From contig OZ241987.1 in assembly GCA_965204395.1 (NCBI GenBank), forward strand, positions 3,844,001-3,908,000: DNA of 64,000 nt. Reading direction: 5' to 3'. The translations under genes were made by a program, and so were the position numbers. Of the stretch, positions 1 to 9,506 are shown in pieces (the stretch's first letter is position 1; each line of letters begins with the position of its first letter). The notes beneath the pieces are model-generated. The model was not told the origin of the DNA. It saw only the letters and a list, made by a program, of their open reading frames with translations, and made no database searches. The stretch comes from Bin87 sp965204395 (GTDB lineage: Bacteria > Chloroflexota > Dehalococcoidia > Lucifugimonadales > UBA3495).

Positions 1-1
1 C

Positions 2-1723
2 GAGCTCGAGTTAGCCGGCCGGTTGCTCATCGGCGACGGGGAAACCGGCGCTCTATCCGTAATCGATCTGGAGACCGGGCACGTCCACGAGAATGAGTTC
101 GACCTGGGTTCCCGCGCCGGCCGAATCTATCCGACCCAGAGCGGGCGATTTGCCATCGCCGTTTCCAGCGATGCCAACGCGGTGAACATCATCGACGGCG
201 GCATGTACCTGGAAGAGCACGGCGACCACTTTGATATGGTGGAACAGGAGGTCAGCCTCCTGGGGATCAACCTCACGGGTGACCGTCCGGTCCATATGTA
301 CGTCGGCGGCGAGTGGGCCACCGTGTACTACGACGGCTCCGGGGACTTTTTGCTGATCAATGAGCACGAACTCGAGGAAGAGGGCTCTTCCTATGTGCCG
401 ATCAAGATGAACGCTGGAGCCCAACACGGCGCCGTGATCCCTCTGGAAGACGACCTGTTCGCCGTCACCATCCAGCACCCCAATTTCGCCCAGAATCCGA
501 CCGAATACCGGCTGCCCATTGGCGCCGAGATCTGGGACTTGGACGGCAACTCGCTACACCGCGCGGAAGGCTGCCCCGACCTCCATGGCGATGCCGGCAA
601 CGGGCACATGGCCGTTTTCGGCTGCACCGGCGGCGTGCTCATGGTGGAAAACCACCACGGTGAATACGAGGATGCCTTCATCCCGGCTCCGGCGGGTTCA
701 CCCGACGACTTCCGCCTCACCTCGGTGTGGGGATATGAAGGGCTCGACCATTTCTTTGCCTTGGGTTCGGCGGTGGGTCTCTACGTCGTGGAGCCGGAAG
801 AAGGTGTGATGGAGCAGTTGATACCGGCCAGCGAGGACCTGCGACCGATCCAGGTGGCGCTCAGCCACGACGGCGAATTGCTGCTGGTGGTGATGAGCGA
901 CGGTGAAGTGCGCATGTACGAGGCCCACGATCTGCACCTCCTGGCGTCAACGTCGGACGTGTTGATCGGTGAGATTGATCCCGGCTTCTGGGCACGTCCC
1001 CACATTGCCACCGCCCCCGGGCACATCTTCATCACCAACTCCGGCGCGGGCGAAGTCATCGCGCTCGATGCCCACGACCTGGAAGAGGTGAACCACTGGG
1101 AAGTTTCCGGCACCCCCACCAAGATCGCTTTCGTCGGTATTCTGGGCGAGGGCGACCACCATGAAGAGGGGCGGGACGACCACGGACACGATGACGACCA
1201 TGGGCACGACCACGGCGCGGGTGACCCGCACTTCTGGCAGAATCCCCGATTCGTGGTTCACTATGTGGAGCAGATAACCAACGGGTTGGTCAGAGCGGAT
1301 CCGGACAACGCGGCAACCTACCTGGACAACTCGGCGGCGTACATTGCGGAACTGGAGGCCCTAGACGCCTACATCGCCGACACCGTGTCGACGATACCCG
1401 AGGAACGCCGGGTGATGGTGACGTTCCACGACGCCTTCGGATATTTCGGTGAGCGCTATAACGTGGAGGTACAGGCTTTCGTCGGCGGCCACGGCGGGGA
1501 TGTTTCCCCTGACGACATCACCAACGTCCTGGAACTGGTGGTGGACAAAGGCCTGCCCGCCGTCTTTGCGGAACCCCAATTCTCCGCTGATGCCCTCGAG
1601 CAAGTTGCCCGGGACGCCGGCATCCAGGTCGGCATCATCCGCTCTTTGCCCGACAGCACCTATCCCGAGTATCTCGACATGATGCGGACCAACGCGGATC
1701 AGTTGGCCCAATTCCTCCGGTAA
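2..1723 (+). CDS. AztD-like zinc metallochaperone propeller fused to ZnuA/AztC C-terminal lobe (5' partial)
   Basis: The frame is open to the left edge of the window, so the true start and any signal peptide are outside. The first ~370 visible residues form a repetitive beta-propeller that resembles the periplasmic zinc chaperone AztD, including a segment with two cysteines (EGCPDLHGDAGNG then FGCTGG). A His/Asp-rich stretch follows (bases about 1150-1230). The protein then continues as the second half of a ZnuA-type zinc-binding protein: DPHFWQNP, a HDAFGYF histidine motif, and FAEPQFS. The N-terminal lobe of a normal binding protein (first zinc ligands) is absent. In known azt operons AztC and AztD are separate proteins; here the junction lies exactly in the His-rich loop. 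This may be a real fusion, a deletion between two His-rich coding tracts, or an assembly join. Family assignment is by recognition; the fusion is seen directly. Confidence 0.75.
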   Translation, partial: ELELAGRLLIGDGETGALSVIDLETGHVHENEFDLGSRAGRIYPTQSGRFAIAVSSDANAVNIIDGGMYLEEHGDHFDMVEQEVSLLGINLTGDRPVHMYVGGEWATVYYDGSGDFLLINEHELEEEGSSYVPIKMNAGAQHGAVIPLEDDLFAVTIQHPNFAQNPTEYRLPIGAEIWDLDGNSLHRAEGCPDLHGDAGNGHMAVFGCTGGVLMVENHHGEYEDAFIPAPAGSPDDFRLTSVWGYEGLDHFFALGSAVGLYVVEPEEGVMEQLIPASEDLRPIQVALSHDGELLLVVMSDGEVRMYEAHDLHLLASTSDVLIGEIDPGFWARPHIATAPGHIFITNSGAGEVIALDAHDLEEVNHWEVSGTPTKIAFVGILGEGDHHEEGRDDHGHDDDHGHDHGAGDPHFWQNPRFVVHYVEQITNGLVRADPDNAATYLDNSAAYIAELEALDAYIADTVSTIPEERRVMVTFHDAFGYFGERYNVEVQAFVGGHGGDVSPDDITNVLELVVDKGLPAVFAEPQFSADALEQVARDAGIQVGIIRSLPDSTYPEYLDMMRTNADQLAQFLR

Positions 1724-1760
1724 CCCGAACCGGCGACACGCCGCAATCATCCGCTTTGCG

Positions 1761-1791
1761 ATCAGGGGGCTGTCCACAGCCCCCTGATTTT
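1761..1791 (+). terminator. Rho-independent terminator of the zinc gene
   Basis: A perfect 12-bp stem (ATCAGGGGGCTG / CAGCCCCCTGAT) with a 4-base loop is followed by TTTT-rich sequence, 38 bases after the stop codon. Confidence 0.85.
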
Positions 1792-2720
1792 CATACGCTG
1801 TAACCGGTATTCCCAATCGAGGACACAGGAGTCAACGGTAGCCGACGCAGCAAATCGGGAACCGCTTTTGACTCCCGCTCCGAATCGCTGGTTACCCCTC
1901 GGGACGGAATGAACCCGCCCAGGTCAATGATAGCGTTCCCTGGGTAATGCAATTTCGACGAGCGGCGCGGCCTAGCTGTCTTCTAACGAGCATCGGCGTC
2001 CACTGGTCAGCGGCAACCGGCCTTCCAGCCTCTGGAAGCGTCGCACGTCCTCTGCCCCTTACGGGATGGTCCATGCCGCGCCCAGAGTCTGTGACATCTA
2101 TGTCGAAAGCCGCTCCTCTGGTTAGGGCACATGTGGTTAGGGCACATGGCTCTTGTAGCAGACGGCGCCCACATCCGACCTCCCGCGTTCAGCCGCGTTG
2201 TTCACCATCTCGAGAATGTCTCCATCATTTCGGCATGTCCGGCCGCTACACCCGCGGTTAATCGGTCGGGTCGGTGCCGCGGTGCCTGTAACCGGTTAAC
2301 GCTTCACCATGGAGGATCGGGGCGCCGGATTCACATCTTAATCTTGAGTCCCTAACTTCAAATGTCGTTGGCAGGCTCTCAAACGAAATTGCAGCGTCGT
2401 GTGCGAAACCCTGATGGGGCGTGTCGAGAACTATGCCCAAAAGCCGAACTTGTCGCGCTCTTCAACGTCCCAATAACGGCCTAGCGCTCGAATTTGCTAC
2501 CGGGGTTCGATATCTCAAGGTCTCGTCTGACCGTTTTCCATCCGCTTACCGGTTGCGGAGATCATCCACTCGGATGCCATGCCCGTCGCCTCGAATAGGC
2601 GCGGGTCAACGCCCCGGCGCATCCGTTAAATCCAAAAGCTCAAGGGATGGCTGCAAACGATCGACTCGCCCTTGGTGCTTGGTGTTTGGCTGATCCACCC
2701 GGACCTCAGTGGTAAGGTTC
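1792..2720. other. Long stretch with no recognisable gene
   Basis: About 930 bases lie between the zinc gene terminator and the ankyrin gene stop. Several short open frames exist on both strands, but none has a good ribosome binding site, recognisable motif or natural-looking composition. The only structure I see is a short tandem duplication near 2119-2148. It may be decayed sequence. Confidence 0.5.
2119..2148. repeat. 15-bp tandem duplication
   Basis: The unit TGGTTAGGGCACATG occurs twice head to tail with no spacer. No function is apparent. Confidence 0.8.
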
Positions 2721-4946
2721 CTACCGCGACGGAGTCATGGTGGGCTCGGCACGCGGTTGGTACTGGCGCTCCGCAAGCATCCGCACGATGGCCGGGCTCG
2801 CGCTGTGGCGTTTGGCCAGGTCCAGAGGCGTCTGGCCCTGGTTATTCTCGTCCCGCGCATCAGCCCCGTTTTCCAGCAACAGTTCCACAACTGCTGGCAG
2901 CGATTTGGGCGATGAGGCCGCCCGGTGCAGGGTCGAGGATTCCTCATTGTCTCGAGCCGTGATGTCTGCTCCGCGCTCAAGTAGCAATGCCGTCGCAGCC
3001 GGGTACCCGTCCACATACGAGTCCACCGACCCGAACAGGGGCGTTTCGCCAAAGTCGTTCCGAATGTCAATCTCCGCGCCCCTATCCAGCAACAACCGCA
3101 CCGTCTCCAGTCCCTCGGGGCTGGAAGCAGACCGGCTCGCCAGATGGAGTGCCGTATAGCCATCACCACTCTTGGCATGGAGGTCCGCGCCCCGTCCCAG
3201 CAGGATGGCGACGGACACCAGTTGTCCCCTTTCCGCCGTCCTATGGAGAGGGGTCCAACCAAAACGCCTCTCCGCGATATTGGGGTCGGCGCCCTGGTCC
3301 AGCAGGAACTCCACCACGGTATCGGGGTAGGGGTTCCACGCCACCACCTTGTACAGCGGCGTCTCACCCTTGCCGTCCTGGGCGTCGATGTCCGCGCCCG
3401 CGTCCAACTCCCGCTGGATGTCCGGTATGGCGGCGTCTTGCCAGAATCCGTTGGTGAGCCAAATCCCGAACTCGCCGCACAACTCCGGCATGACGTCGGT
3501 GTCCACCAGCCAACCCATCCGGGTGGCCACCTGGCATGCCGATTCCCCCCGGCCGTTGTACGCGCCAACGTCCGAGCCCCGCGACAGCAGTAACCGCACC
3601 ACATCCGGTTTCCTGCTGCCCGCTGCCGCCCTCAGCAGAGGCGTTTCGCGTCCGTTGTTGTCAGCCTCAATGTCCGCACCCCGGTCAAGCAAGAACTCCA
3701 CCATTTCTGGCGCCTTCGTGGCCGGATGTTCGCTGCCCAGCATAGCAACCAACTCGCGAAAACCATCCTCGTCGTCGTCATGAGTCACAGCAAGATGCAG
3801 GGGCGTCATACCCTCGTTGTCCTGAGAGTGAATGTCCGCCCCGTGGTCCAACAGTAGCCGAGCCACCTCCAGTGCGGTCCCTTTGGCGTAGCCACTGGTC
3901 ATTCCGGACACCGCGACGTGCAGGGGCGTCCAGCCCCAGAATCCCTCCCGAAGGTGAACATCGGCGCCGTATTCCAGCAGCGCCTCGACGACCAAAGGAT
4001 CTCCACTGATAACCGCTGGGAACAGGGGAGTCCCTGAGCCCTCATCGGTGTTGGTGTTCGGGTCAAACCCCCGCTCCAGAAGCAACCTCACCACCTCGGA
4101 GGCTCCGAAGAAGGCTGCCCGATGCAGGAGCGAGAAATCCAGCTCGTCTTCCCTCTCATTGTCTTCCCCCTGGTCCAACAGGAACTCTACGACCTCGGTT
4201 TGCCTGTTGGAGATCACCGCCATAGACAGCGCCGTATCACCGTACTGGCTCTCGGCGTGGAGTTGCGCCCCGTTTTCCAGGAGCAGGCCTGCCACCCGGG
4301 GGTCCGGGTTGGTGGCTCCGGCCGAGTGCAAGGGCGACTCACCCCTCTCATCCAGACCGTGGACCTCCGTGCCTCTAGCTATCAGCAGACCAACCATTTC
4401 CAGGCTGTTGAAACTCGCCGCCCAATGCAGAGGCATCCGACCCCGCGAGTCTAACCCCATGATGTCCGCGCCTTGGTCAAGCAGCAGGCGCATTACCGCC
4501 GGGTCCGGGTTGACCGCCGCGACGATATGCAGCGGGGCCAGCCCGTCCGCGTCCAGCGCTTGAATATCCGTACCGCCTTCGAGAGCCTCCCGGGCCTCCC
4601 TGAGGCCGGCGTTGCTCCAGAAGTTGTCCTGGAATGGACGGTCCTCAATCGGAACTGCTTCCCCATTTGCCGAATCGGAAAGCGGGGGTGGCGTGGGTCC
4701 CTCTGTGGGCATGGGAAGCTCTGTCCTCGGATCTGCCGCAGGTGTCGTTTTGGGGGTGGCCGTGAGCACTTCCCTTGGGACGAGAGTCAGCGTCGGTGTT
4801 GGGTCTGCAGTTGGGACTGGCGTCTTAGTCTGAGTTGGCTTTGGCACAGCGGCCGGATCCGTCGCTTGATCCTCCTGGGGAAACCACCGACAACCTGCCA
4901 ACAGCAACACCAGCAACCAAACCACAACAAGTCTCCCGATGTCCAT
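2721..4946 (-). CDS. Ankyrin-repeat lipoprotein
   Basis: This 741-residue protein begins with MDIGRLVVVWLLVLLLAGC, a lipoprotein signal with lipobox LAGC, so the mature protein should be anchored to the outer face of the membrane. I chose this ATG because GGGAGAGGG precedes it; upstream in-frame codons would bury the signal. A Pro/Thr-rich linker (about residues 25-110) leads into a long array of ankyrin repeats that fills the rest, with many copies of the G-TPLH, LLL-GAD core. The array ends almost at the C-terminus. Ankyrin arrays mediate protein-protein contacts; secreted bacterial ones are common in symbionts. The partner is unknown. It lies next to a GLUG adhesin on the same strand, suggesting a surface-protein locus. 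Confidence 0.88.
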   Translation of the reverse strand: MDIGRLVVVWLLVLLLAGCRWFPQEDQATDPAAVPKPTQTKTPVPTADPTPTLTLVPREVLTATPKTTPAADPRTELPMPTEGPTPPPLSDSANGEAVPIEDRPFQDNFWSNAGLREAREALEGGTDIQALDADGLAPLHIVAAVNPDPAVMRLLLDQGADIMGLDSRGRMPLHWAASFNSLEMVGLLIARGTEVHGLDERGESPLHSAGATNPDPRVAGLLLENGAQLHAESQYGDTALSMAVISNRQTEVVEFLLDQGEDNEREDELDFSLLHRAAFFGASEVVRLLLERGFDPNTNTDEGSGTPLFPAVISGDPLVVEALLEYGADVHLREGFWGWTPLHVAVSGMTSGYAKGTALEVARLLLDHGADIHSQDNEGMTPLHLAVTHDDDEDGFRELVAMLGSEHPATKAPEMVEFLLDRGADIEADNNGRETPLLRAAAGSRKPDVVRLLLSRGSDVGAYNGRGESACQVATRMGWLVDTDVMPELCGEFGIWLTNGFWQDAAIPDIQRELDAGADIDAQDGKGETPLYKVVAWNPYPDTVVEFLLDQGADPNIAERRFGWTPLHRTAERGQLVSVAILLGRGADLHAKSGDGYTALHLASRSASSPEGLETVRLLLDRGAEIDIRNDFGETPLFGSVDSYVDGYPAATALLLERGADITARDNEESSTLHRAASSPKSLPAVVELLLENGADARDENNQGQTPLDLAKRHSASPAIVRMLAERQYQPRAEPTMTPSR

Positions 4947-5096
4947 TGCCCTCTCCCGGACCGTCGAATGCGGGCTCTTGATTTTATCCAGTATGGTGGT
5001 CTTGCCTTCCCGAAGAAAACCCGAGTGGGGATCATGGGTGGTAAACCCGCCGCCTGTGTTGGCGCAGGCTGGCAATGTCGCCTCCCTGAGATTGGG

Positions 5097-8000
5097 TCAG
5101 TGACCGCCCCGCCGCCGGGCGCGGAGGCGCAATCCGCTCATCACAGCCGTCGGAGCCAACAACAGGAATATGCTGACCGCCGCCGCGCCCGGCGGAACAT
5201 TCCCGTCCGGGTAACTGCAAGCGCCCCCTGACCCTGTGGCAGGAGTAGGTTCCGGCGCAGCGATCGGGGTTGCAGTAGGCGTCACGGCGCTGGTCGGTCC
5301 CGCCGGAGCGGGAGTCGGTGGCGGAACGAAGACGGGCGTTGGCGCCGGCGGAAGCGTCGCCGTCGGGATGGGTTCGGGCGGAGGAGCAGGCACATCCGGT
5401 GGCGGTGGCGGCGGCAGCGCAGCCATCAGGACAGTCAGCGTGAAGTCTCCGGTCTGCGCGCGGTCGTAGGTGGTAACCTCGACGGTGTAGGTCCCGGCGT
5501 CCAGCGTATGTCCCAGCTCAGCGCTTCCTCTGCGTGAGCCGTAGTCTTCTAGGACCTCTCCTGCCCTTCCGGCGCCCCTCAGCAGGTAGAGGTAAGCGCC
5601 CGCGCCTTCCGTTTCCAGGTCAATTATCACCACCGAGGGTTCGGTCAGGGTGAAGGTGTAGAAGCGAGCGTAGCTCTCGGGCCGCCTCCCCGACGCGCAG
5701 TCGCTGCTCCAGGTGCCGGTGATAGCGACGGTGGTCATGATTTCCACGCAGTCGTCATCTGCGCCGGGCTTGTGGACGGTGAGGGTGAAACTGCCGGCCT
5801 GGCCGGCCTCGTAGGTAGTAGCCTCTATGGTATAGGTTCCGGCGGCGAAGCCGTCCTCTATCCTGGAATACGGGTCCGAAGAGCCCTGACTCTGGAAGGA
5901 GTCGCTTTGCGTGCCGGCGCCCTTCTGCAGATAAATATAGGTGTCGACGTCGTCAGATACCAGGGTGATGAACACCTCCGAGTCCGTGTCCAGGGTGAAA
6001 ACGTAGTAGCGGGCATAGCTGCCGGGTCGGTTGAAGGAGAGGCAGGCGCTGCCCCAGGAGCCGGCCACAACGCCGGCGTTGGGCACCGTCTCCAGGCAGT
6101 TGTCCGCAGCGGGTATCGCCGTTCGGGCTTGGTTGCCGAACTCCTGCCAGGTGGCGGCGCCGTCCCCGTCGAGGTCGAACTTGAGGACGGGATACTCGGT
6201 GCTGGTACCGAAGTCCCAGAAATCGTCTGCGCCGGTGGCCGGATCGTCGTCGCCGTCGGCGTTATCGAGGTCAACGTTCCAGTCGGCGAAAATACCGGTG
6301 TAGGCGGTGGGACCCTGCAGCTCGTCGGTTGTCTTGCCCGTGCCGTTGGAGGAGGATTCCTGGCCGGTGCTTTGCGCATCCCAGAAGCTGGCAGTTTCCC
6401 TGACCGTGAGGCCTCCAGCGCCAATCAGCCCACCGGCGTCGCGAGTACCGGCCACGGCGCCAATGGCGTAGCTGGCGACAACATCGCTGTGGCGGCTCTC
6501 TCCAGCCAATCCGCCCACGCTCATATCGCCCGATGCGGCGCCGGTAGCGTAGCTTGCAATGATTGCGCCGTAGTTGTTCGCGCCGACCAGTCCGCCAACC
6601 GCTTGAGCGCCGACTACCCTCCCGGAGGCATAGCTGGCGATGATCCGGCCGCCATTTTGTCCCACCAAGCCGCCGACATTGCTGTCGCCGTCTACGCTGC
6701 CGGTGCCAAAACTCCATCTGATGATGCCGCTGCTTCCCCCGGCCAGCCCGCCCACGTCACGCCCGCCCGTTACGTTGCCGGTGGCATGGCTGGCGATGAT
6801 CACCCCGTCGTAGCCCTGAGTCCCGGTCAGCCCCCCGGCGCTACGACCACCCGTTACGTCGCCAGAGGCATGGCTCCTGGCGACGGCTCCCCAATTTGCC
6901 CCGGTCAGTCCGCCCAGGGAGGCGCCGTTGGCGCACGTTACACTGCCGGTGGCGTAGCTATCCACGATGCTTCTCTGGTTTCCACCGGCCAGCCCGCCGA
7001 TATACTCGCCGTACTCTCCACACGACATGGCGACGCCGGCATGACTTCCCCAGATGACTCCCAGGTTGTTGCCAACCAGTCCCCCAGCGTGATCCCCGGG
7101 GATCTGATGGTGGGCTGACGCGCTGCCGACAGCGTAGCTCTCTACGATTTCGCCCATGTTCACGCCCGCTAATGCGCCGACGTCTTTCGACCCGGCAATG
7201 CTCACGTTGGTCAGGCCCACATTGCGAATGACGGACGAATAGCCGGCGTAGCCGAAAAGACCGACGGCAGGTGAACGGCTGCGGTTGATGTACAGATTGG
7301 CGACGGCGTGCCCGTTGCCGTCGAAAATTGCGTTGTACCTTCCGTTGAGGGCGTCCTCGCCGCCGATGGGCTGCCAGCCCGCGGCGCGGGTCCACGCAGC
7401 GTAGACGGCGCCGGAGGCGTAGCTGTCGGCGCTGGCGAAATCCAGGGGGCGGGCCAGTTCGTATCCCTGACAGCCGCCGCCACAGACCACCGCGTCGCCG
7501 GACCCGGGGTACGCGGCGGCGTATTCAGCCGCGGCCGCATCTTCCGGTATGCCGTCGCCGTCCAGGTCGTGGCGAACGGCGTCCAACTGCTCCAGAAACC
7601 GGATTTCAATCAGCCCGTTGCCATCGGCGTCGTGCCTGCTCCCACGGCCCTGGGCGATTCCCCTAGTCGGAGTGGGAGCCAGCAGGGGAGGCCGCGCTGC
7701 CGCGGGTTGTTGGCCGGCTTCCCACCAAACCGTGATGCCGTCAATATTGAGATAGGCGCTCAGCGCCGGGTACTGGCCGGAAGCCCCGAAGTCCCAGAAA
7801 TCGTATGGCCCCGGAGCGTCATCCAAATATCGAAAATACCTTCGGTCATCGCCGACGAAATGAATGCTCCAGTCACGAAACGCTCCATCGTAGCCGGCAG
7901 CAGCCTGCAGTTCCGCGCTGGTCATGCCAGTAACGCCGTCAGAGTTTCCCCAGCCAACGCCATTGGCAATGCCGGAGGTTTCAGCGTCCCAGACGCCGCC

Positions 8001-8345
8001 CGTTACGGATGCGTCGTTGAAGCCAACCAGGCCGCCCACGTTGTCGCCGCTGGAGACATGGCCGGTGGCGTAGCTGGCGGTGATGTTTCCTGCGTCCAAG
8101 TTTCGTCCGACCAGACCGCCGACGTTCTCATCGCCCGATACGTGGCCGGTGGCGTAGCTGGCGGTGATGAGGTAGCCATTGCCCCCGGCAAGGCCGCCGG
8201 CGTCCTCTTTGCCGGCCACGTTTCCAGTGGCGAAGCTGGCAACAATCATCCCTACCCCACTGTGATACCCAACCAGGCCGCCGACGCCCGTGTCGCCCGA
8301 AACGTGGCCGGTGGCGTAGCTACCGCTGATGAGGAAACGATTAAC
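5097..8345 (-). CDS. GLUG-repeat adhesin, C-terminal part (separated from its N-terminus by a frameshift)
   Basis: This frame continues the protein encoded at 8341-9270 after a one-base shift in a G5 run (C5 on the plus strand, 8345-8349). It encodes about 1080 residues: GLUG repeats (SYATG...GGLVG), then a second copy of the LIEIRFLEQLDAVR module with DGNGH and VIRNVGL motifs, and more GLUG repeats. Two related beta-sandwich, PPC-like domains follow, both ending FTLTV. Next comes a Pro/Thr-rich linker of about 60 residues. The end has a Cys (GGACSYPDG), a hydrophobic helix and an RARRRGGH tail, which looks like a cell-surface sorting or membrane anchor. GLUG proteins are secreted and are usually thought to act in adhesion. 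No independent start or ribosome site is visible, so expression needs frameshifting or correction. Confidence 0.8.
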   Translation of the reverse strand, partial: VNRFLISGSYATGHVSGDTGVGGLVGYHSGVGMIVASFATGNVAGKEDAGGLAGGNGYLITASYATGHVSGDENVGGLVGRNLDAGNITASYATGHVSSGDNVGGLVGFNDASVTGGVWDAETSGIANGVGWGNSDGVTGMTSAELQAAAGYDGAFRDWSIHFVGDDRRYFRYLDDAPGPYDFWDFGASGQYPALSAYLNIDGITVWWEAGQQPAAARPPLLAPTPTRGIAQGRGSRHDADGNGLIEIRFLEQLDAVRHDLDGDGIPEDAAAAEYAAAYPGSGDAVVCGGGCQGYELARPLDFASADSYASGAVYAAWTRAAGWQPIGGEDALNGRYNAIFDGNGHAVANLYINRSRSPAVGLFGYAGYSSVIRNVGLTNVSIAGSKDVGALAGVNMGEIVESYAVGSASAHHQIPGDHAGGLVGNNLGVIWGSHAGVAMSCGEYGEYIGGLAGGNQRSIVDSYATGSVTCANGASLGGLTGANWGAVARSHASGDVTGGRSAGGLTGTQGYDGVIIASHATGNVTGGRDVGGLAGGSSGIIRWSFGTGSVDGDSNVGGLVGQNGGRIIASYASGRVVGAQAVGGLVGANNYGAIIASYATGAASGDMSVGGLAGESRHSDVVASYAIGAVAGTRDAGGLIGAGGLTVRETASFWDAQSTGQESSSNGTGKTTDELQGPTAYTGIFADWNVDLDNADGDDDPATGADDFWDFGTSTEYPVLKFDLDGDGAATWQEFGNQARTAIPAADNCLETVPNAGVVAGSWGSACLSFNRPGSYARYYVFTLDTDSEVFITLVSDDVDTYIYLQKGAGTQSDSFQSQGSSDPYSRIEDGFAAGTYTIEATTYEAGQAGSFTLTVHKPGADDDCVEIMTTVAITGTWSSDCASGRRPESYARFYTFTLTEPSVVIIDLETEGAGAYLYLLRGAGRAGEVLEDYGSRRGSAELGHTLDAGTYTVEVTTYDRAQTGDFTLTVLMAALPPPPPPDVPAPPPEPIPTATLPPAPTPVFVPPPTPAPAGPTSAVTPTATPIAAPEPTPATGSGGACSYPDGNVPPGAAAVSIFLLLAPTAVMSGLRLRARRRGGH

Positions 8346-9270
8346 CCCCTGCCAGTCCGCCGACGCCCCCGCTGCCGGTTACGCGAGCGGAAGAGCTACT
8401 GGCTACAACGTAGCCGCCGCCTTCTACCCCTCCGACCAGTCCACTTACATATTCGTGGCCCGAGACGCTGCCTGAGGAGTAGCCGGCGATGATTCCGCCG
8501 CTTTCCTGCAGGCCGACCAGCCCGCCAACGGCATGGGTTTCCAGATCGCCGGCCCGGGCGGTTACGGCACCGGAGAAGCGGCTGCCGGTGATTTCACCGG
8601 CGTTCCAGCCGACCAGCCCGCCGAGAGCGGCAACGCCGGACACGCTGCCCGTAACGTAGCTGTCCGAGACGAATCCGTGGTTGATGCCTACCAACCCGCC
8701 AACCACAGTGAACCCATCCGCGTTCACATCGATCAGGCCAACGTTGCGGATGACGGAATCCGACGTAGAACCGAACAGGCCTACCGGGCCGGCGCCTTCA
8801 CCGCTGTGAGGTCGGTTGACGTACAAGTTGCTGATGGTGTGCCCATTGCCGTCGAAGGTCGCGTCATAGAGGTGTTCTGCAACGATGCCCCACAGTTCCC
8901 CGGCTTGAATCGGTTCCCATCCCTCGTCGGTCGTCCACGTCGTGTTGACGGTGCCTGTGGCGTAGCTGTCGGCGTCGTCAAAGTCCAGGGAACGGGTCAG
9001 TTCGTAGCCGTTGCAGTTGCTGTTGCAGACCGTTCTAGGAAAAGCGGCGGCGTAGGGAGCGATGCCTGCATCGTCGTCCGCCTTGCCGTCGCCGTTCAGG
9101 TCGTATCGGATGGCGTCCAGCTGCTCGAGGTAATGGATTTCAATCAGGCCGTCGCTGCCGGTGTCATGGTCTCCGTTGGCGGACTGCGAGTTGGCAACAC
9201 CGAAGGTCGCGGTCATTGCCAGCAACGCAACCGGCAGGAGCAGGACGACTGCTTTCGCGAAAGTCCCCAT
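8341..9270 (-). CDS. GLUG-repeat adhesin, N-terminal part
   Basis: This part is 309 residues and stops at a TAA created by a shift in a run of five G. The start ATG at 9270 follows AAGGA with 5 bases spacing and opens a clear signal peptide (MGTFAKAVVLLLPVALLAM...). It contains the LIEIHYLEQLDAIR module, an Asp-rich calcium-like loop (DLNGDGKADDD), DGNGHTISNL and VIRNVGL motifs, and then GLUG repeats. Dropping one G from the G5 run gives GLAGVNRFLISGSYATG, which continues the repeat pattern perfectly into the frame that ends at 5097. The intact gene would thus be about 4.17 kb. The break could be phase variation, mutation or a sequencing error. Confidence 0.82.
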   Translation of the reverse strand: MGTFAKAVVLLLPVALLAMTATFGVANSQSANGDHDTGSDGLIEIHYLEQLDAIRYDLNGDGKADDDAGIAPYAAAFPRTVCNSNCNGYELTRSLDFDDADSYATGTVNTTWTTDEGWEPIQAGELWGIVAEHLYDATFDGNGHTISNLYVNRPHSGEGAGPVGLFGSTSDSVIRNVGLIDVNADGFTVVGGLVGINHGFVSDSYVTGSVSGVAALGGLVGWNAGEITGSRFSGAVTARAGDLETHAVGGLVGLQESGGIIAGYSSGSVSGHEYVSGLVGGVEGGGYVVASSSSARVTGSGGVGGLAGG

Positions 9271-9506
9271 TGATGTCCTTGTACAGGAAAGTATGCTCAT
9301 CTGCACTGTTTCGATCGGACGCGCTGGTGTGCTTTCCGCATGTTCAAGGCGCATCCGAGGACTGCGCAGAGATGACGGAACAGATCCACGACGACGCAGA
9401 CGACCTAGTTACCGACATGGTGCCTCCGTTGGTTCTGGACCTGCCCGGTGGATCCGCACGGCATGGGCCCGCATGGATGACCCTTCTTCAACCGTGATTG
9501 TGATGA

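Noticed and set aside
53..478. Long minus-strand frame opposite the zinc gene
   Set aside because: It is the antisense of a clear coding frame in high-GC DNA and has no family features or ribosome site.
2100..2150. Possible CRISPR-like short repeats
   Set aside because: Only one 15-bp tandem pair without spacers is present; no array structure is seen anywhere in the window.
5772..7118. Plus-strand frame of about 450 codons opposite the GLUG adhesin
   Set aside because: Its repetitive Ala/Gly pattern only mirrors the GLUG repeats on the minus strand, and it has no plausible start.
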